Below, piece by piece: positions 43,736 to 53,220 of a stretch of 64,000 bases of DNA. Made by a program: the position numbers and the translations under genes. Position 1 is the stretch's first letter. Each line of letters begins with the position of its first letter. The stretch is from Nannochloris sp. 'desiccata' (lineage: Eukaryota > Chlorophyta > Trebouxiophyceae > Chlorellales > Chlorellaceae): positions 186,001 to 250,000 of the forward strand of contig JAGTXX020000016.1 of the NCBI GenBank assembly GCA_019044685.2, given 5' to 3'. The notes beneath the pieces were generated by a model that was not told the DNA's origin, made no database searches, and saw only the letters and a program-made list of their open reading frames with translations.

Positions 43736-45411
43736 ATGCTGTGCGCCCCTAATAACTGCCTGCTTCTGGGTGATTCGTATCTAATGCAAGAGCCCCCGCC
43801 TAGGGAGGGAGAAAATCCTGGATCTTTGAGCACTTATAGGAAATTTTGGGCTGGAGCCTCGCCATGGACCCCCCTAATTTTACCCCCCTGGAATACAGGA
43901 CCTGCAATGAGCAAAACTTTGACTGACCCTGGTTTATATGAACTTGGTATATCAATGCCTCAGGCCAAATTTACTGTAGTCCCTATATATTTGGGCCAAA
44001 GTAGTAATGTCAGATCCCGCCACTTGGCCTATACGAGAGACGGCGACCATTTGAAGGATATAATGGTGTCTATGGTGAATAATGGACATACATTATGGCA
44101 GCGTGTTAGATATTTGGTAAATAAATTGTAATTGTGATTTGCTCTTTAGACTATATTCTTGGTATCTGTTTTTAGGCCGGTTGCCGCTTTAAGTGGGTGT
44201 CTACTGCCTTGAACCCCCATTCCCTTGACGCATCAATGACTCTTCATCTCCTCTTCTTTTTCTCTGAAGGAAACTGGATTACAAGCTCAAAGATGGGAAG
44301 CACGATTTCTTGTAGATTATGACTGTACGTTAAAACAATGAAGCCCTCATCAAGACCTTTGAAGATTAAAAAAAAACTGATCACCATATCGATTACTTCT
44401 CAATCTTTCTTTTCTCTTCTTCTCCCAAACAAACAGATGCATGGAATGGTCAGCTCAATCCTAAGAAACGTTACGTCAAATTAGAACACCGTGATTGCTG
44501 CTGCTGTACTTTAGGCGTTGACGTCATCTCCCCACAAGGGAGCGGCACAGTCACCAGTCCTCTAACTATTTCTCTCTTAGCAACGCCTCTTAAAAATTGT
44601 AGCTCATGGACGTGGTATCTCTCTTTAACTCTACAAATCCTTTTTTCAATCACTATCATATGTATTGTAGCTTTGCAACTCTCGGTTAAACCAACTGGCG
44701 ACGCTGGAGTGCCCGGTGCAACACAATTAACCTCGGAATGTCTGTTGGGAGTTGACAGTCAAGGGAATTCGTTGTGTGTGTATTCTTATGCAGCAGCTGG
44801 AATTAGCATTGTATGCTCATTTGCTTTAGTATTATTAGCGGCAAGTTCTTCAAGTTGCAGTGATTTGACTTTGACTTCCTGTTTGATTTGTCTAAACACA
44901 AAGTATATCATAGCCATCATTTTTCATATTTTTGCAGGAAACTGCTTTTAGAAGGGGCAAAGGATGGCACGGTATGCTGGAAGCAATCATTGCAGGTGCC
45001 GTGTCCATCTGGTGGGCTATAGCAGCCATAGTTTTCACTAGATATTCCACGCAAGCAGATCTCGCAGGGGTTCCTAAAGCCTCTTGGCGAGATTCTATCT
45101 ATTCAATGTCGTGGGTCGAAGCAGGGCTCTGGGGAATGTGTTTTTTAGTGAAGAGCATGCTGAGCCTGCTGCGATGCTGTGCCTCAAAATCTAGAGCACA
45201 TAATGCGCCGTCTCCTTATGCAAATGGTGCTGGGAGTGTCTATCCTGAAAATTATTACCAAGGGGGCAATCGTGATAGGTATGGTGCGGTCCCACCAACG
45301 TTACCGCCCATGGAAAGCGATAATGATGGAAGCAGCTTGCCACCGTCACCAACAGCGCCAACGTGGCCCCATTATGCACCTCAGCAGCAGTTTATTTCAG
45401 CTGCTGTGTAG
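43736..45411 (+). CDS. GIY-YIG nuclease-like domain fused to a tetraspan membrane region
   Basis: Exons 43736-44116, 44270-44324 and 44437-~44902, then ~44952-45411. The last intron is ambiguous: donor 44903/acceptor 44951 gives 453 residues, donor 44829/acceptor 44937 gives 433, both in frame. Residues 66-149 form a plant-type GIY-YIG domain: GLYELGI, IYLGQSSNVRSR (Arg93), catalytic-type Glu137 in RWEARF, and Asn149 in DYAWN. Exon 3 reads without break from DYAWN into hydrophobic segments (LTLQILFSITIICIVAL; YAAAGISIVCSFALVLL), and exon 4 adds two more (LEAIIAGAVSIWWAIAAI; VEAGLWGMCFLVKSML) before a Pro/Tyr-rich tail. The fusion is therefore encoded, not an annotation artefact. Function unknown. 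Confidence 0.75.
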
Positions 45412-45815
45412 TATCTATGTAATAATGTAGAGAGAGAGATGTATAGATGTAGAGAGAGTGTATAGATCTATAGAAGCTGTGAGAGGTTTTATTGTGATAA
45501 CTGCAACCTTGACACAAAAGCTTAGTTGAGGTTTGAAAAATGTTGATTTACAAGGGTTTAAGTTATTTATAGAGTTTATGTAAAGTCTGTAAGAGATTCT
45601 TCGCATAGCACGAAACAGCAAATTGCAGCTTTGCTAGATGTCAGTATTTAAATCGAGGTTGAATCTTTAAATTCCAAGACATGTCAAAATTGTTATTTCA
45701 AACATGGCAGGTATGAAACCGCTTCCTTTGTATTTTCGGCATACATTGGAACTGCATTCGACGAGCTTCTAGATTAAGACTTGGCCCATTCGCTAATTTT
45801 TTCGCATTATTCTCA
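45412..45815. other. Intergenic region and ATG7 leader
   Basis: 404 bp. A TGTAA motif at 45418 just after the stop may be the polyadenylation signal of the GIY-YIG gene. A 22-codon upstream frame (45704-45772, MAGMKPLPLYFRH...) precedes ATG7 and could be a uORF. GA-rich repeats (gagagaga) near 45430-45460. Confidence 0.4.
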
Positions 45816-48173
45816 ATGTTAATTCATTCTTGTAAGACGGTAATCGAGCCCGCCTTCTGGGGCACCTTGGGAGACTACAAATTACAAACATTGAAGCTTG
45901 ATGAAGGTCCATTGGATATCACAGCTACGTATAAACCAAGCAACCACCCCCAAGTCCCAGGCGTCCTCTCTTTGGAACCTAGCAGCTTAAACTTGACAAC
46001 TGATGCCACCGCTTTTGCCTGCCCCTCCTCCCTTCCTCATTCTCCTTCCTCTTTTTCTTCTCCTTCTCCTTCTTCCTGCACGGTTCACGGCCAGATCTAC
46101 TGCGTAAACACTGTCGAGCGCGTCACTTCATTTGACCGTCAAGCCGTTGTAGCTCACATCACCTCGACGATTTGGAATGACATCCTTACTGGGAGAGCTC
46201 TTGAGGATCCAAGTTTGCTTCAACGCATGATAGCTTTGGTCTACTGCGATTTAAAGCTGTATAAATACCACTATTGGCTTGGGTTTCCTGTTCTTTCACC
46301 TCCAGTACCTTATACACTACACTCGGCTCCTCAAACTGTAGAAAAGTATTTAACTAGCGGAGCAGGAGGGGTAGGATCAAGATCAAGGAGCGAGCAGGTA
46401 GTTCGAGCGCTGGAGACTTACTATAGCAGCAACAACACAAGTACCTCTTCTGCTTTATCTCTGCTTTTTATAGGTGATGATAGAATAGAATGCCAACCTT
46501 TGACTGCGTGGCAGCAGCTCTCATCAGAGCAGCATACTGAGAGTGGTGTGGATAATATTATACATGGCCTCTATTTAGTATGTGCTGATACAAGCAACAC
46601 AGCAGAATATCCAGGCTGGTCACTACGTAACGCACTTTTACTTGCTGCTGTTCAATTTAAAGCCCCCCTGCTGCGCGTGCTGTGCTTAAGAACCAGCAAA
46701 GGGATGCCCTCTGCCGAAGCATCCATCGTCTTTGAAGTGAACTTACCCACTATTCTTGAAGAAAATTACCACCCCGGTGCTGTTGGAGGGTGGGATACTG
46801 GTACCAGTAGTCTTTCTGCTATCAGGAGTGGCCCACGTGTTGCAGATCTTGGCGCATTGATGGACCCCAGACGCCTCGCCTCCTCTGCAGTCGACCTCAA
46901 TCTCCAGCTCATGCGGTGGCGAGCGGCCCCATCTCTCGACACAACTAAAATTGCGCAAACACGGTGTCTTTTGCTTGGAGCAGGCACTCTTGGCTGTTCA
47001 GTTGCTCGGTGTTTACTCGGTTGGGGCGTGCGGAAGATCACTTTTGTCGACTCGGCAAAAGTTGCTTATAGCAATCCCGTTCGACAATCCTTATTCGAAT
47101 TTCAAGACTGTTTACATGGAGGCAAACCAAAAGCTATTGCTGCAGCAGAAGCTGTCAAAAGAATATTCCCAGATGTCGATGCAACTGGCGTTGAGATGAA
47201 TATTCCCATGCCGGGACATCCACCACATGCCGGGGTAGAAAATGAAATACGAAGCGTATTGGAATCTACTGAAAAATTAGGAAAATTAATTGATGAGCAT
47301 GATGTGGTTTTTATGTTGTTGGATACGAGGGAATCACGATGGTTGGGGACAGTTATGTGTGCTGCTGCTGCTGCTGCTAATGGTGGAGGCGCTGACAAGT
47401 TGGCGATAACTGCCGCATTGGGCTTTGAAAGTTTTGTGGCTATGAGACATGGTGCTAGCGTTGAAGAAGGTGTTACAATACAGAAGGATGATACAGAAGA
47501 AAAAGGAAAAGGGGAAAGAGGCAACGAGGGAGAAGACACAAGGAAGAAAAAGAAAAGTGTAAAACTGCAGCAGCAGCAGAGGCTAGGGTGTTACTTTTGT
47601 AGCGATGTGATAGCACCTGCCAATTCCACCCGCGACCGCACAATGGATCAACAATGCACCGTTGCACGACCTGGGTTAAGTGCCATTGCAGGTTCTTTAG
47701 CTGTTGAAGTCATGGCTGCTGTCTTACAGCACCCGCTAGGAACTCACGCCCCTGCAGCTGCTGCAGCTGTTGGTGGCGATCAAGATGGTCGAAGCCAAGG
47801 AATCGAAGAAGAACCCGATGAAAATGAAGAGTATATCGATGCTCCTTTAGGTTCTGTTCCACATATGATCCGTGGCCATCTTTCTGGGTTCTCTCAAACA
47901 TGTTTAACAGGCTATGCTTTCCCCCAGTGTCCCGCCTGCTCCCCGACAGTAGTGGAGCAGTACAGATCCCGTCGTGCTGAATTTGTTCTACAGGCGGTGA
48001 GTCAACCTCGGTATTTAGAGGATCTTACAGGGTTGAGTGAATTACAAAGGCAAATGGAGGAACAACTGGAAGAAATGAAGCTCCAAAGGGAAAGAGAAGA
48101 AGAAGCAGCAGCAGAACAAGGAACCGAGGGCGGTGGCGAAGAGGATGAGGATGCAGACTGGGAAGAGCTCTGA
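45816..48173 (+). CDS. ATG7: Autophagy E1-like enzyme ATG7
   Basis: Single exon, 785 residues. ATG7 activates ATG8 and ATG12 with ATP and passes them to ATG3 and ATG10. The N-terminal domain begins with PAFWGTLGDYKL and KLDEGPLDI, aligning with the human start, and includes YKYHYWLGFP. The E1 fold shows the nucleotide-binding GAGTLGCSVARCLLGWGVR, VDSAKVAYSNPVRQSL, VFMLLDTRESRWL and the catalytic Cys614 in QQCTVARPGLS. A Lys/Glu-rich insertion (~550-590) precedes the CYFC zinc-ligand region, and the C-terminus is acidic. The ATG at 45816 aligns with the conserved N-terminus, so no extra exon is required. Confidence 0.94.
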   Translation: MLIHSCKTVIEPAFWGTLGDYKLQTLKLDEGPLDITATYKPSNHPQVPGVLSLEPSSLNLTTDATAFACPSSLPHSPSSFSSPSPSSCTVHGQIYCVNTVERVTSFDRQAVVAHITSTIWNDILTGRALEDPSLLQRMIALVYCDLKLYKYHYWLGFPVLSPPVPYTLHSAPQTVEKYLTSGAGGVGSRSRSEQVVRALETYYSSNNTSTSSALSLLFIGDDRIECQPLTAWQQLSSEQHTESGVDNIIHGLYLVCADTSNTAEYPGWSLRNALLLAAVQFKAPLLRVLCLRTSKGMPSAEASIVFEVNLPTILEENYHPGAVGGWDTGTSSLSAIRSGPRVADLGALMDPRRLASSAVDLNLQLMRWRAAPSLDTTKIAQTRCLLLGAGTLGCSVARCLLGWGVRKITFVDSAKVAYSNPVRQSLFEFQDCLHGGKPKAIAAAEAVKRIFPDVDATGVEMNIPMPGHPPHAGVENEIRSVLESTEKLGKLIDEHDVVFMLLDTRESRWLGTVMCAAAAAANGGGADKLAITAALGFESFVAMRHGASVEEGVTIQKDDTEEKGKGERGNEGEDTRKKKKSVKLQQQQRLGCYFCSDVIAPANSTRDRTMDQQCTVARPGLSAIAGSLAVEVMAAVLQHPLGTHAPAAAAAVGGDQDGRSQGIEEEPDENEEYIDAPLGSVPHMIRGHLSGFSQTCLTGYAFPQCPACSPTVVEQYRSRRAEFVLQAVSQPRYLEDLTGLSELQRQMEEQLEEMKLQREREEEAAAEQGTEGGGEEDEDADWEEL

Positions 48174-48427
48174 GAGTAGAGTTATAGCGTATATATCTAA
48201 TGAATGCACGAACAATAAAAAGCCAAAACTTTAATTTATGCGATACGTGTAAGCGTTGAGTTTAAAGAGAAAGGAGAAAGAGAAGAGTTCTTTTGGGGTA
48301 CCTATATTTTATATATAAAGATAGATATATAATTTTAAACCAGAGAGAAATTTCTCGGATAAAAAATCTGGGAAGCAACAATCGCTTTCGAAATCAAAAT
48401 ACAAGTTTTCTTTTTTATTTTTCCCTT

Positions 48428-50173
48428 TTAAGGCTGTACTTGACCTCGTGACAGCAATCTTTTAATAATACCTTGTTCCCTTTTTCCTAAAAACGTAGCT
48501 TCAGGGACTAAAGCTGGCAATAAAGGATGCGCTTTCAATGCTGTCAGCTGTGGTGCCGTTAACGACAAGCTTAGGAATAATCCCTCTTCATAAGGAGGCA
48601 TAGATGGACGAATCACTGCCATTCCACGGGCTAAAGGGTAGGTTAATGATCGATACCCAAGAGGTTTAATTGTTGCTTCGGTAGTACAGCTATTAATAGG
48701 ATTGGTATTGTCCCCGGTGCCGCCAACATTCAATTTCCCAAAGAAGTCTAAATTCTGGTCTGCAGGCAGATTTCCAATAAAATTGGTCGTACAGGTCACA
48801 TACGGTAACCTTTGGCCTGCTAAATAGGCCAATGCCTGCCCCACAGGGACATCGCATACTTGATGCGACTCGTATAGAGCTTGCAGTGCCTTGGCGGGAT
48901 TCGATCGCACTTCTGTGGTGGCACTACGAATGTGGCTGGCTAAAGAGCGCAGCATGCCCAGCATATCATCTTTCTCTGGCTGTGGTTCCTCTTCTTTAAC
49001 GGAGACAGTCATTGGGTGGACTGCGTTACCAAAATAATCAGGTTCAGCGCCAGGAACTTGAACGAGGGCAATCATACACTGAGGTTGGAGCGGAAGGAGG
49101 GGGCGCCCCTCGGCTGCATGGACAGCCAGAGCGCCGAGAGCCTGCACCACATCCCCAGTACTAATAAAGCCATTTTTAGTAGATTCTTCTTCTGAAATGC
49201 CTTCTACAACGGTGTTTTTCAACTTGGCAAGTGTTTTTCTAGGAATATGTATAATAGAAAGCTGAATACGAGTAGAAGCATTTCCCCAGAGAAGCCCAAA
49301 AGCGCGGATATAATCCATAAATGATGGTTTCACGACAAATGGTTCAGGTTTCCATTCCATTCCACCAGGTAATTTCTGTTGGAATTGAGCTAAAGACAGT
49401 CCTTCAGGGCGACTTTTAGAAGGAGTTGTTATCAACTCTTCAACACGAGCGTGTTGGCCAGTCGTTACTTGTCGATATCTCGCAGCAATATGGGTCATCA
49501 ACGCTGGCCAGTGCATACCGTCGGTGATTGTATGGGATAAAGTAACGCCTAATATGCAGCCATCAGTGAGCTGGGTTAGTTGGATTTTGCATAGAGGCTC
49601 TTGGCCGAGGAGGAGGGGTCTGCCAACATCCATGCTGGGAATGTAGAACGGGACTCGTGGGTTGGAGATAGTGACATCTACCATGAGCCATGAATCGGGG
49701 CCGTAGTCGGATACACTAGCAGGGCGTGCGTCGATGACTGCGATCTCTGCACCGGCATTATTGTTTAGAACAGACAGGTCGCCAAGTTTCCAACCAACAA
49801 GAGATTTTACAGGGACGAGGCTGAAAGTAAACATGAGAAATTGAAAGAGATTAAAGTTAGATATTTGAATAAAAGAGCGACTAATCGTTAAATAAGCTGC
49901 GCTGGAAGCATAAGAGAAGGGGAATACCTATGCCGTTCATTCCTGATTCACTCACCGGCCACTCAGAAAAGGCAAATCTTCTAATACGATTGTCAGGGCC
50001 TCTTCGAGAGCACCTACGTCTATTTGGACATCTTGAAAAAAGGTAGCCCTGGCTGTGGCAATAGCAACGCTGGTTTGGTCACTATTCGAAAATTCTGTAA
50101 TTGAAGGCTCGGGATCTTTGGCCCAAGGGCTGCGCAACAGCTTACGCAAGATAACTTTATGTGAAGAAGACAT
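48428..50173 (-). CDS. BAHD-like HXXXD acyl-CoA-dependent acyltransferase
   Basis: Two exons: 49956-50173 and 48428-49820 with a 135-nt GT-AG intron in phase 2; 536 residues. The junction restores the expected LPFLSGRLVPV strand. The catalytic HxxxD motif is HTITD (His169, Asp173) in GVTLSHTITDGMHW. The C-terminal structural motif DFGWG is replaced by DFFGKLNVG. BAHD enzymes acylate alcohols or amines of lipids, phenolics or wall components; the substrate cannot be deduced. Divergent by 246 bp from a 2OG-dioxygenase gene, which invites a shared-pathway hypothesis. Confidence 0.82.
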
Positions 50174-50419
50174 TGTTTAGATGCTTTGATAAAAGAGAGA
50201 AGGAATTTAAATCATGTCATTTGTTCCATTAGGCCTGTTTGTTATCCCAAGGGTCGTAGTCAAATTTAGTGGCTTAGCGCCCTAGGGTATAAAAGATCAC
50301 TTTTAAATATTTGAAACACCATAGGGTGTGGTCATATTATCTTAATCCCAAAATTAGAAACTGCGGTGCGAAGGCTTGTGAGGGCAAGCAAGCTTTTGTC
50401 TGAATTACTGATCACAATA
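50174..50419. promoter_or_regulatory. Shared promoter of acyltransferase and dioxygenase
   Basis: 246 bp between divergent ATGs. It contains the near-inverted pair cctagggtataaaag (50282-) and accatagggtgtgg (50320-). The string tataaaag at 50289 in plus orientation is a plausible TATA box for the dioxygenase, about 130 bp before its ATG. Confidence 0.45.
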
Positions 50420-51439
50420 ATGCCCTTGCCAATTTCTCAGCTTGTTCCCGTTCTAGATCTCTCTCAGCCAGTTGAGGCCCTTGCCAAAGTATTCAAAACA
50501 GCATGTGAAGACCACGGATTCTTCTTTATAAGAAATACAGGCATTTCCCCTAAATTAGTTGCTGAGCATGCCAACGCTCAGCGGCGGTTTTTCGAGCTGC
50601 CTGAGGAACAGAAGAGAACCATCTTGGCTGATGAAAATAATAGAGGGTATACACCATTGCACGAGCAGACATTGGACCCATCTCGATCAACTCAAGGAGA
50701 TAGCAAAGAAGGTCTGTATTTTGGACGCGAAATACCCTCGACGTCTGCAGAAGCCGTCTTGCCATTGCACGGCCCAAATCAGTGGCCAGACGAAACTTTA
50801 TTACCTGGATATAGAGAAATTGTAGAAGAATATATAGCTGCGATGTACAAATTATGCATGCAGATGTTGCCAATCCTCTCGATAGCCTTAGAGTTGCCTT
50901 CACAAGACTACCTAGATCAATACTTTAGGAGCCCAATGATATTTTTACGGCCGTTGAGGTATCCGGAAGGTTTCATTTCGAATGAAGAAGAAGGCCGACA
51001 CGCAGCTGGAGCTCATTCTGACTATGGATGTTTAACTATCTTATGGACAGATGGAACACCAGGGCTTCAGATTTTCTACAAGGGGGAATGGGTGGACGTA
51101 GAGGTGCCTGAATCTGTTGTTGAAGGGGGTGGTGGTGATGTCTTCGTAGTGAACTTAGGGGACATGCTCGAGCGCTGGACTGCAGGGAAGTTTGCGTCGA
51201 CTGTTCACAGAGTAGTGAGCAAGGAAGGCAAAGAGAGGTATTCGTGTCCTTTCTTCTTTGAACCTAGCCCTGATTCCCTGATTGCCCCGCTGCCAGGGTG
51301 TAGAGAGAATACAAAGGGCAGTGGTAGGGACAGTGGTAAATATGCTCCAATTACCGCGTTGGAGTATCTCTTAGGACGTTATAAAGCGACGCATGAAGGC
51401 TACAACGGCAAAATGAAGAGCAAGGAGGCGAAAATTTAA
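50420..51439 (+). CDS. 2-oxoglutarate/Fe(II)-dependent dioxygenase (isopenicillin-N-synthase-like)
   Basis: Single exon, 339 residues from the first ATG (50420); the frame extends upstream only from a GTG. The N-terminal DIOX_N domain has the VLDLSQ and CEDHGFFFIRNTGI motifs. The iron-binding facial triad is His199 and Asp201 (AHSDYG) and His263 (STVHRVV); Arg273 in RYSCPFFFEPS is the 2-oxoglutarate salt-bridge residue (RxS). Such enzymes hydroxylate or desaturate small molecules such as hormones and secondary metabolites. Cytosolic, no targeting signal. Specific substrate unknown. Confidence 0.88.
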   Translation: MPLPISQLVPVLDLSQPVEALAKVFKTACEDHGFFFIRNTGISPKLVAEHANAQRRFFELPEEQKRTILADENNRGYTPLHEQTLDPSRSTQGDSKEGLYFGREIPSTSAEAVLPLHGPNQWPDETLLPGYREIVEEYIAAMYKLCMQMLPILSIALELPSQDYLDQYFRSPMIFLRPLRYPEGFISNEEEGRHAAGAHSDYGCLTILWTDGTPGLQIFYKGEWVDVEVPESVVEGGGGDVFVVNLGDMLERWTAGKFASTVHRVVSKEGKERYSCPFFFEPSPDSLIAPLPGCRENTKGSGRDSGKYAPITALEYLLGRYKATHEGYNGKMKSKEAKI

Positions 51440-51993
51440 AAAACAAATGAGGTATATCTCGGTTTTTTTGTTTTGTTTTTTTTCTTGCGCCAGCCATGCT
51501 CTTACCAAATCTACTGATATGTAAGAACATATCATATTTATATACATCAAATTATTCAGTTTTCCATCAACCCGACAGACGAGACGAGACCTTTTTTCCC
51601 TTCTTTCTTTATGGATAGCGTTTGTTCTTAAACACAGAGAAGGAATCAAATATCAACAAATAGGCACATAGTAAGTGATAGATGAGCAAAAAAACAGCTG
51701 AGAACAAGACCAAAGAATGTTCAGATAACTAAGCTCTGGGCTATTTAAACTCGAGTAAATATACGCACAAAAGAAACGGGGATTAAGCACGAGGAAATAA
51801 AATTTTATAACACACTCTATCGATATATCGACAAAAAAACAAAAGGTTTCATATTCAATAATTAACAATTAACATTTCTATATTATTAGAGTCTCATTCG
51901 TTCAATCAATCAATGCGAGAAATCAAATTTACCTTAAACGATTCATTTCCTTTCTTTTACCATTCAAAATAACAATTAGATAGCTAGACCACC
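51440..51993. other. Convergent 3' region
   Basis: 554 bp of AT-rich sequence with no gene; it contains the 3' ends of the dioxygenase and of the glycine/glutamine-rich gene on the opposite strand. Confidence 0.4.
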
Positions 51994-53220
51994 TCACTGT
52001 TGCTGCCTCCAAGATGCTCCCCCGCCACGTTGATGCTGTTGTTGAGATGGGAATCTCCCACCATAATACTGAGCATTCTGTTGCTGCTGTTGATAATTAT
52101 GATCATGCACATACTGATCCTGTGGTGGATACTGTTGATGGTGACGTGGTGGTTGAGGAGGAAAGTACGCTCCAGCAGGACCACCTCCGCCACCTCCAAC
52201 GACAACGCCATGTTGCATCATCGCACCTGCAGATGCAGATGGTAATGCTACAAACGTTGCAGGAGAAGCACCAGGGCCACCAATACTACTCATACTACCG
52301 TCAGGGATGGCCATCATACCTACACTTGCCATTCCAGTGGGTGAAGCAACTGCAGTTGGGTGGTAGCCTGCGATATTCATGCTTGCCGGTATGAATGCAA
52401 TAGGTTGCTGTATAATATGCTGTCCATGGCCATGATGGACAGTGTGTGAGTGTAGGTGGTGGGGGTACGCCATAGGGGCTGTTTGGTAGGCAAAAATACC
52501 TGCAGCAGGGAAACCTCGTCCTCCTTCTCCACTACCACTCACTCCATATATATTTGCACTCCCGCCACCACCACCACCGCCACCACCTCTGGAGATAGTA
52601 CCAGAAGCATCTTGAGCGAAGCGAGAAGGATATCTCTGCCGTTGCTGATGAGATGAAACATTCCCGGCATCGAAGTTATTGTTCCATGTTCTCTCCTGCT
52701 GTTGCTGCTGCTGTTGTTGCTGGTGGTGGTATTGCTGCGGCTGGCGATGATTATCGCCTCTGAATTGAGTAGTATAGCCTCCACCTCCACCTCCCCCACT
52801 GCCAGAACGGTATGCACTTCCAGGCCGAGGTGCAGTTGGTGGTCTACCACTTTTAATATAGCTCCCACTATCCCCAAATGCAACGCTGCTACCTCCGGTA
52901 GTACCGCCATGGCTGCCGCCAAAACCACCGCCTCTAAAACTCAGAGGAGGCACTCTTGTACTGCTACTAGCAACACCTTTTGCACCAGAATAAGAAGCAG
53001 TAGCAATACCTGTAGTAGAAATAGGGGTTGTCAGGTGCTTAGAACTACCACCACCACCACGAAGTGAATCCTGGGTTGATTCATCAATCGACGGCAAGGA
53101 TTCCAACAGACTCCCTCCATGGGCATTGGCCAGACCAAGGATACTTGCACTTCCACTTCCAGCAGGCAAATCCAGCTCCCCTGCTTGCTGCATTTCATCT
53201 AAAAATGCACGTAAATCCAT
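51994..53220 (-). CDS. Gly/Gln/Ser-rich low-complexity protein, probably the C-terminal part of the Dicer-like gene
   Basis: Open frame of 408 codons, starting MDLRAFLDEMQQAGELDLPAG, then Gly/Ser-rich and polyGln/His repeats to the C-terminus; no folded domain is seen. It overlaps the end of the 53199-56873 gene by 22 bp in another frame. The frame stays open about 90 nt upstream of the ATG (SGNVYEGFPCVRVGDVILPS), which reads like real protein, and an acceptor-like pyrimidine tract with CAG lies there. I think an intron joins this to the Dicer-like gene, but I could not fix the donor. A separate gene remains possible. Confidence 0.5.
   Translation of the reverse strand: MDLRAFLDEMQQAGELDLPAGSGSASILGLANAHGGSLLESLPSIDESTQDSLRGGGGSSKHLTTPISTTGIATASYSGAKGVASSSTRVPPLSFRGGGFGGSHGGTTGGSSVAFGDSGSYIKSGRPPTAPRPGSAYRSGSGGGGGGGYTTQFRGDNHRQPQQYHHQQQQQQQQQERTWNNNFDAGNVSSHQQRQRYPSRFAQDASGTISRGGGGGGGGGSANIYGVSGSGEGGRGFPAAGIFAYQTAPMAYPHHLHSHTVHHGHGQHIIQQPIAFIPASMNIAGYHPTAVASPTGMASVGMMAIPDGSMSSIGGPGASPATFVALPSASAGAMMQHGVVVGGGGGGPAGAYFPPQPPRHHQQYPPQDQYVHDHNYQQQQQNAQYYGGRFPSQQQHQRGGGASWRQQQ

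Noticed and set aside
50366..50419. Longer N-terminus for the 2OG-dioxygenase
   Set aside because: It starts with GTG and would place 18 basic residues before the conserved start; ATG 50420 fits the family.
52000..53067. CAG/CCA trinucleotide runs as a possible CRISPR or satellite array
   Set aside because: They are codon repeats for polyGln, polyGly and Ser in a coding frame, without spacer structure.
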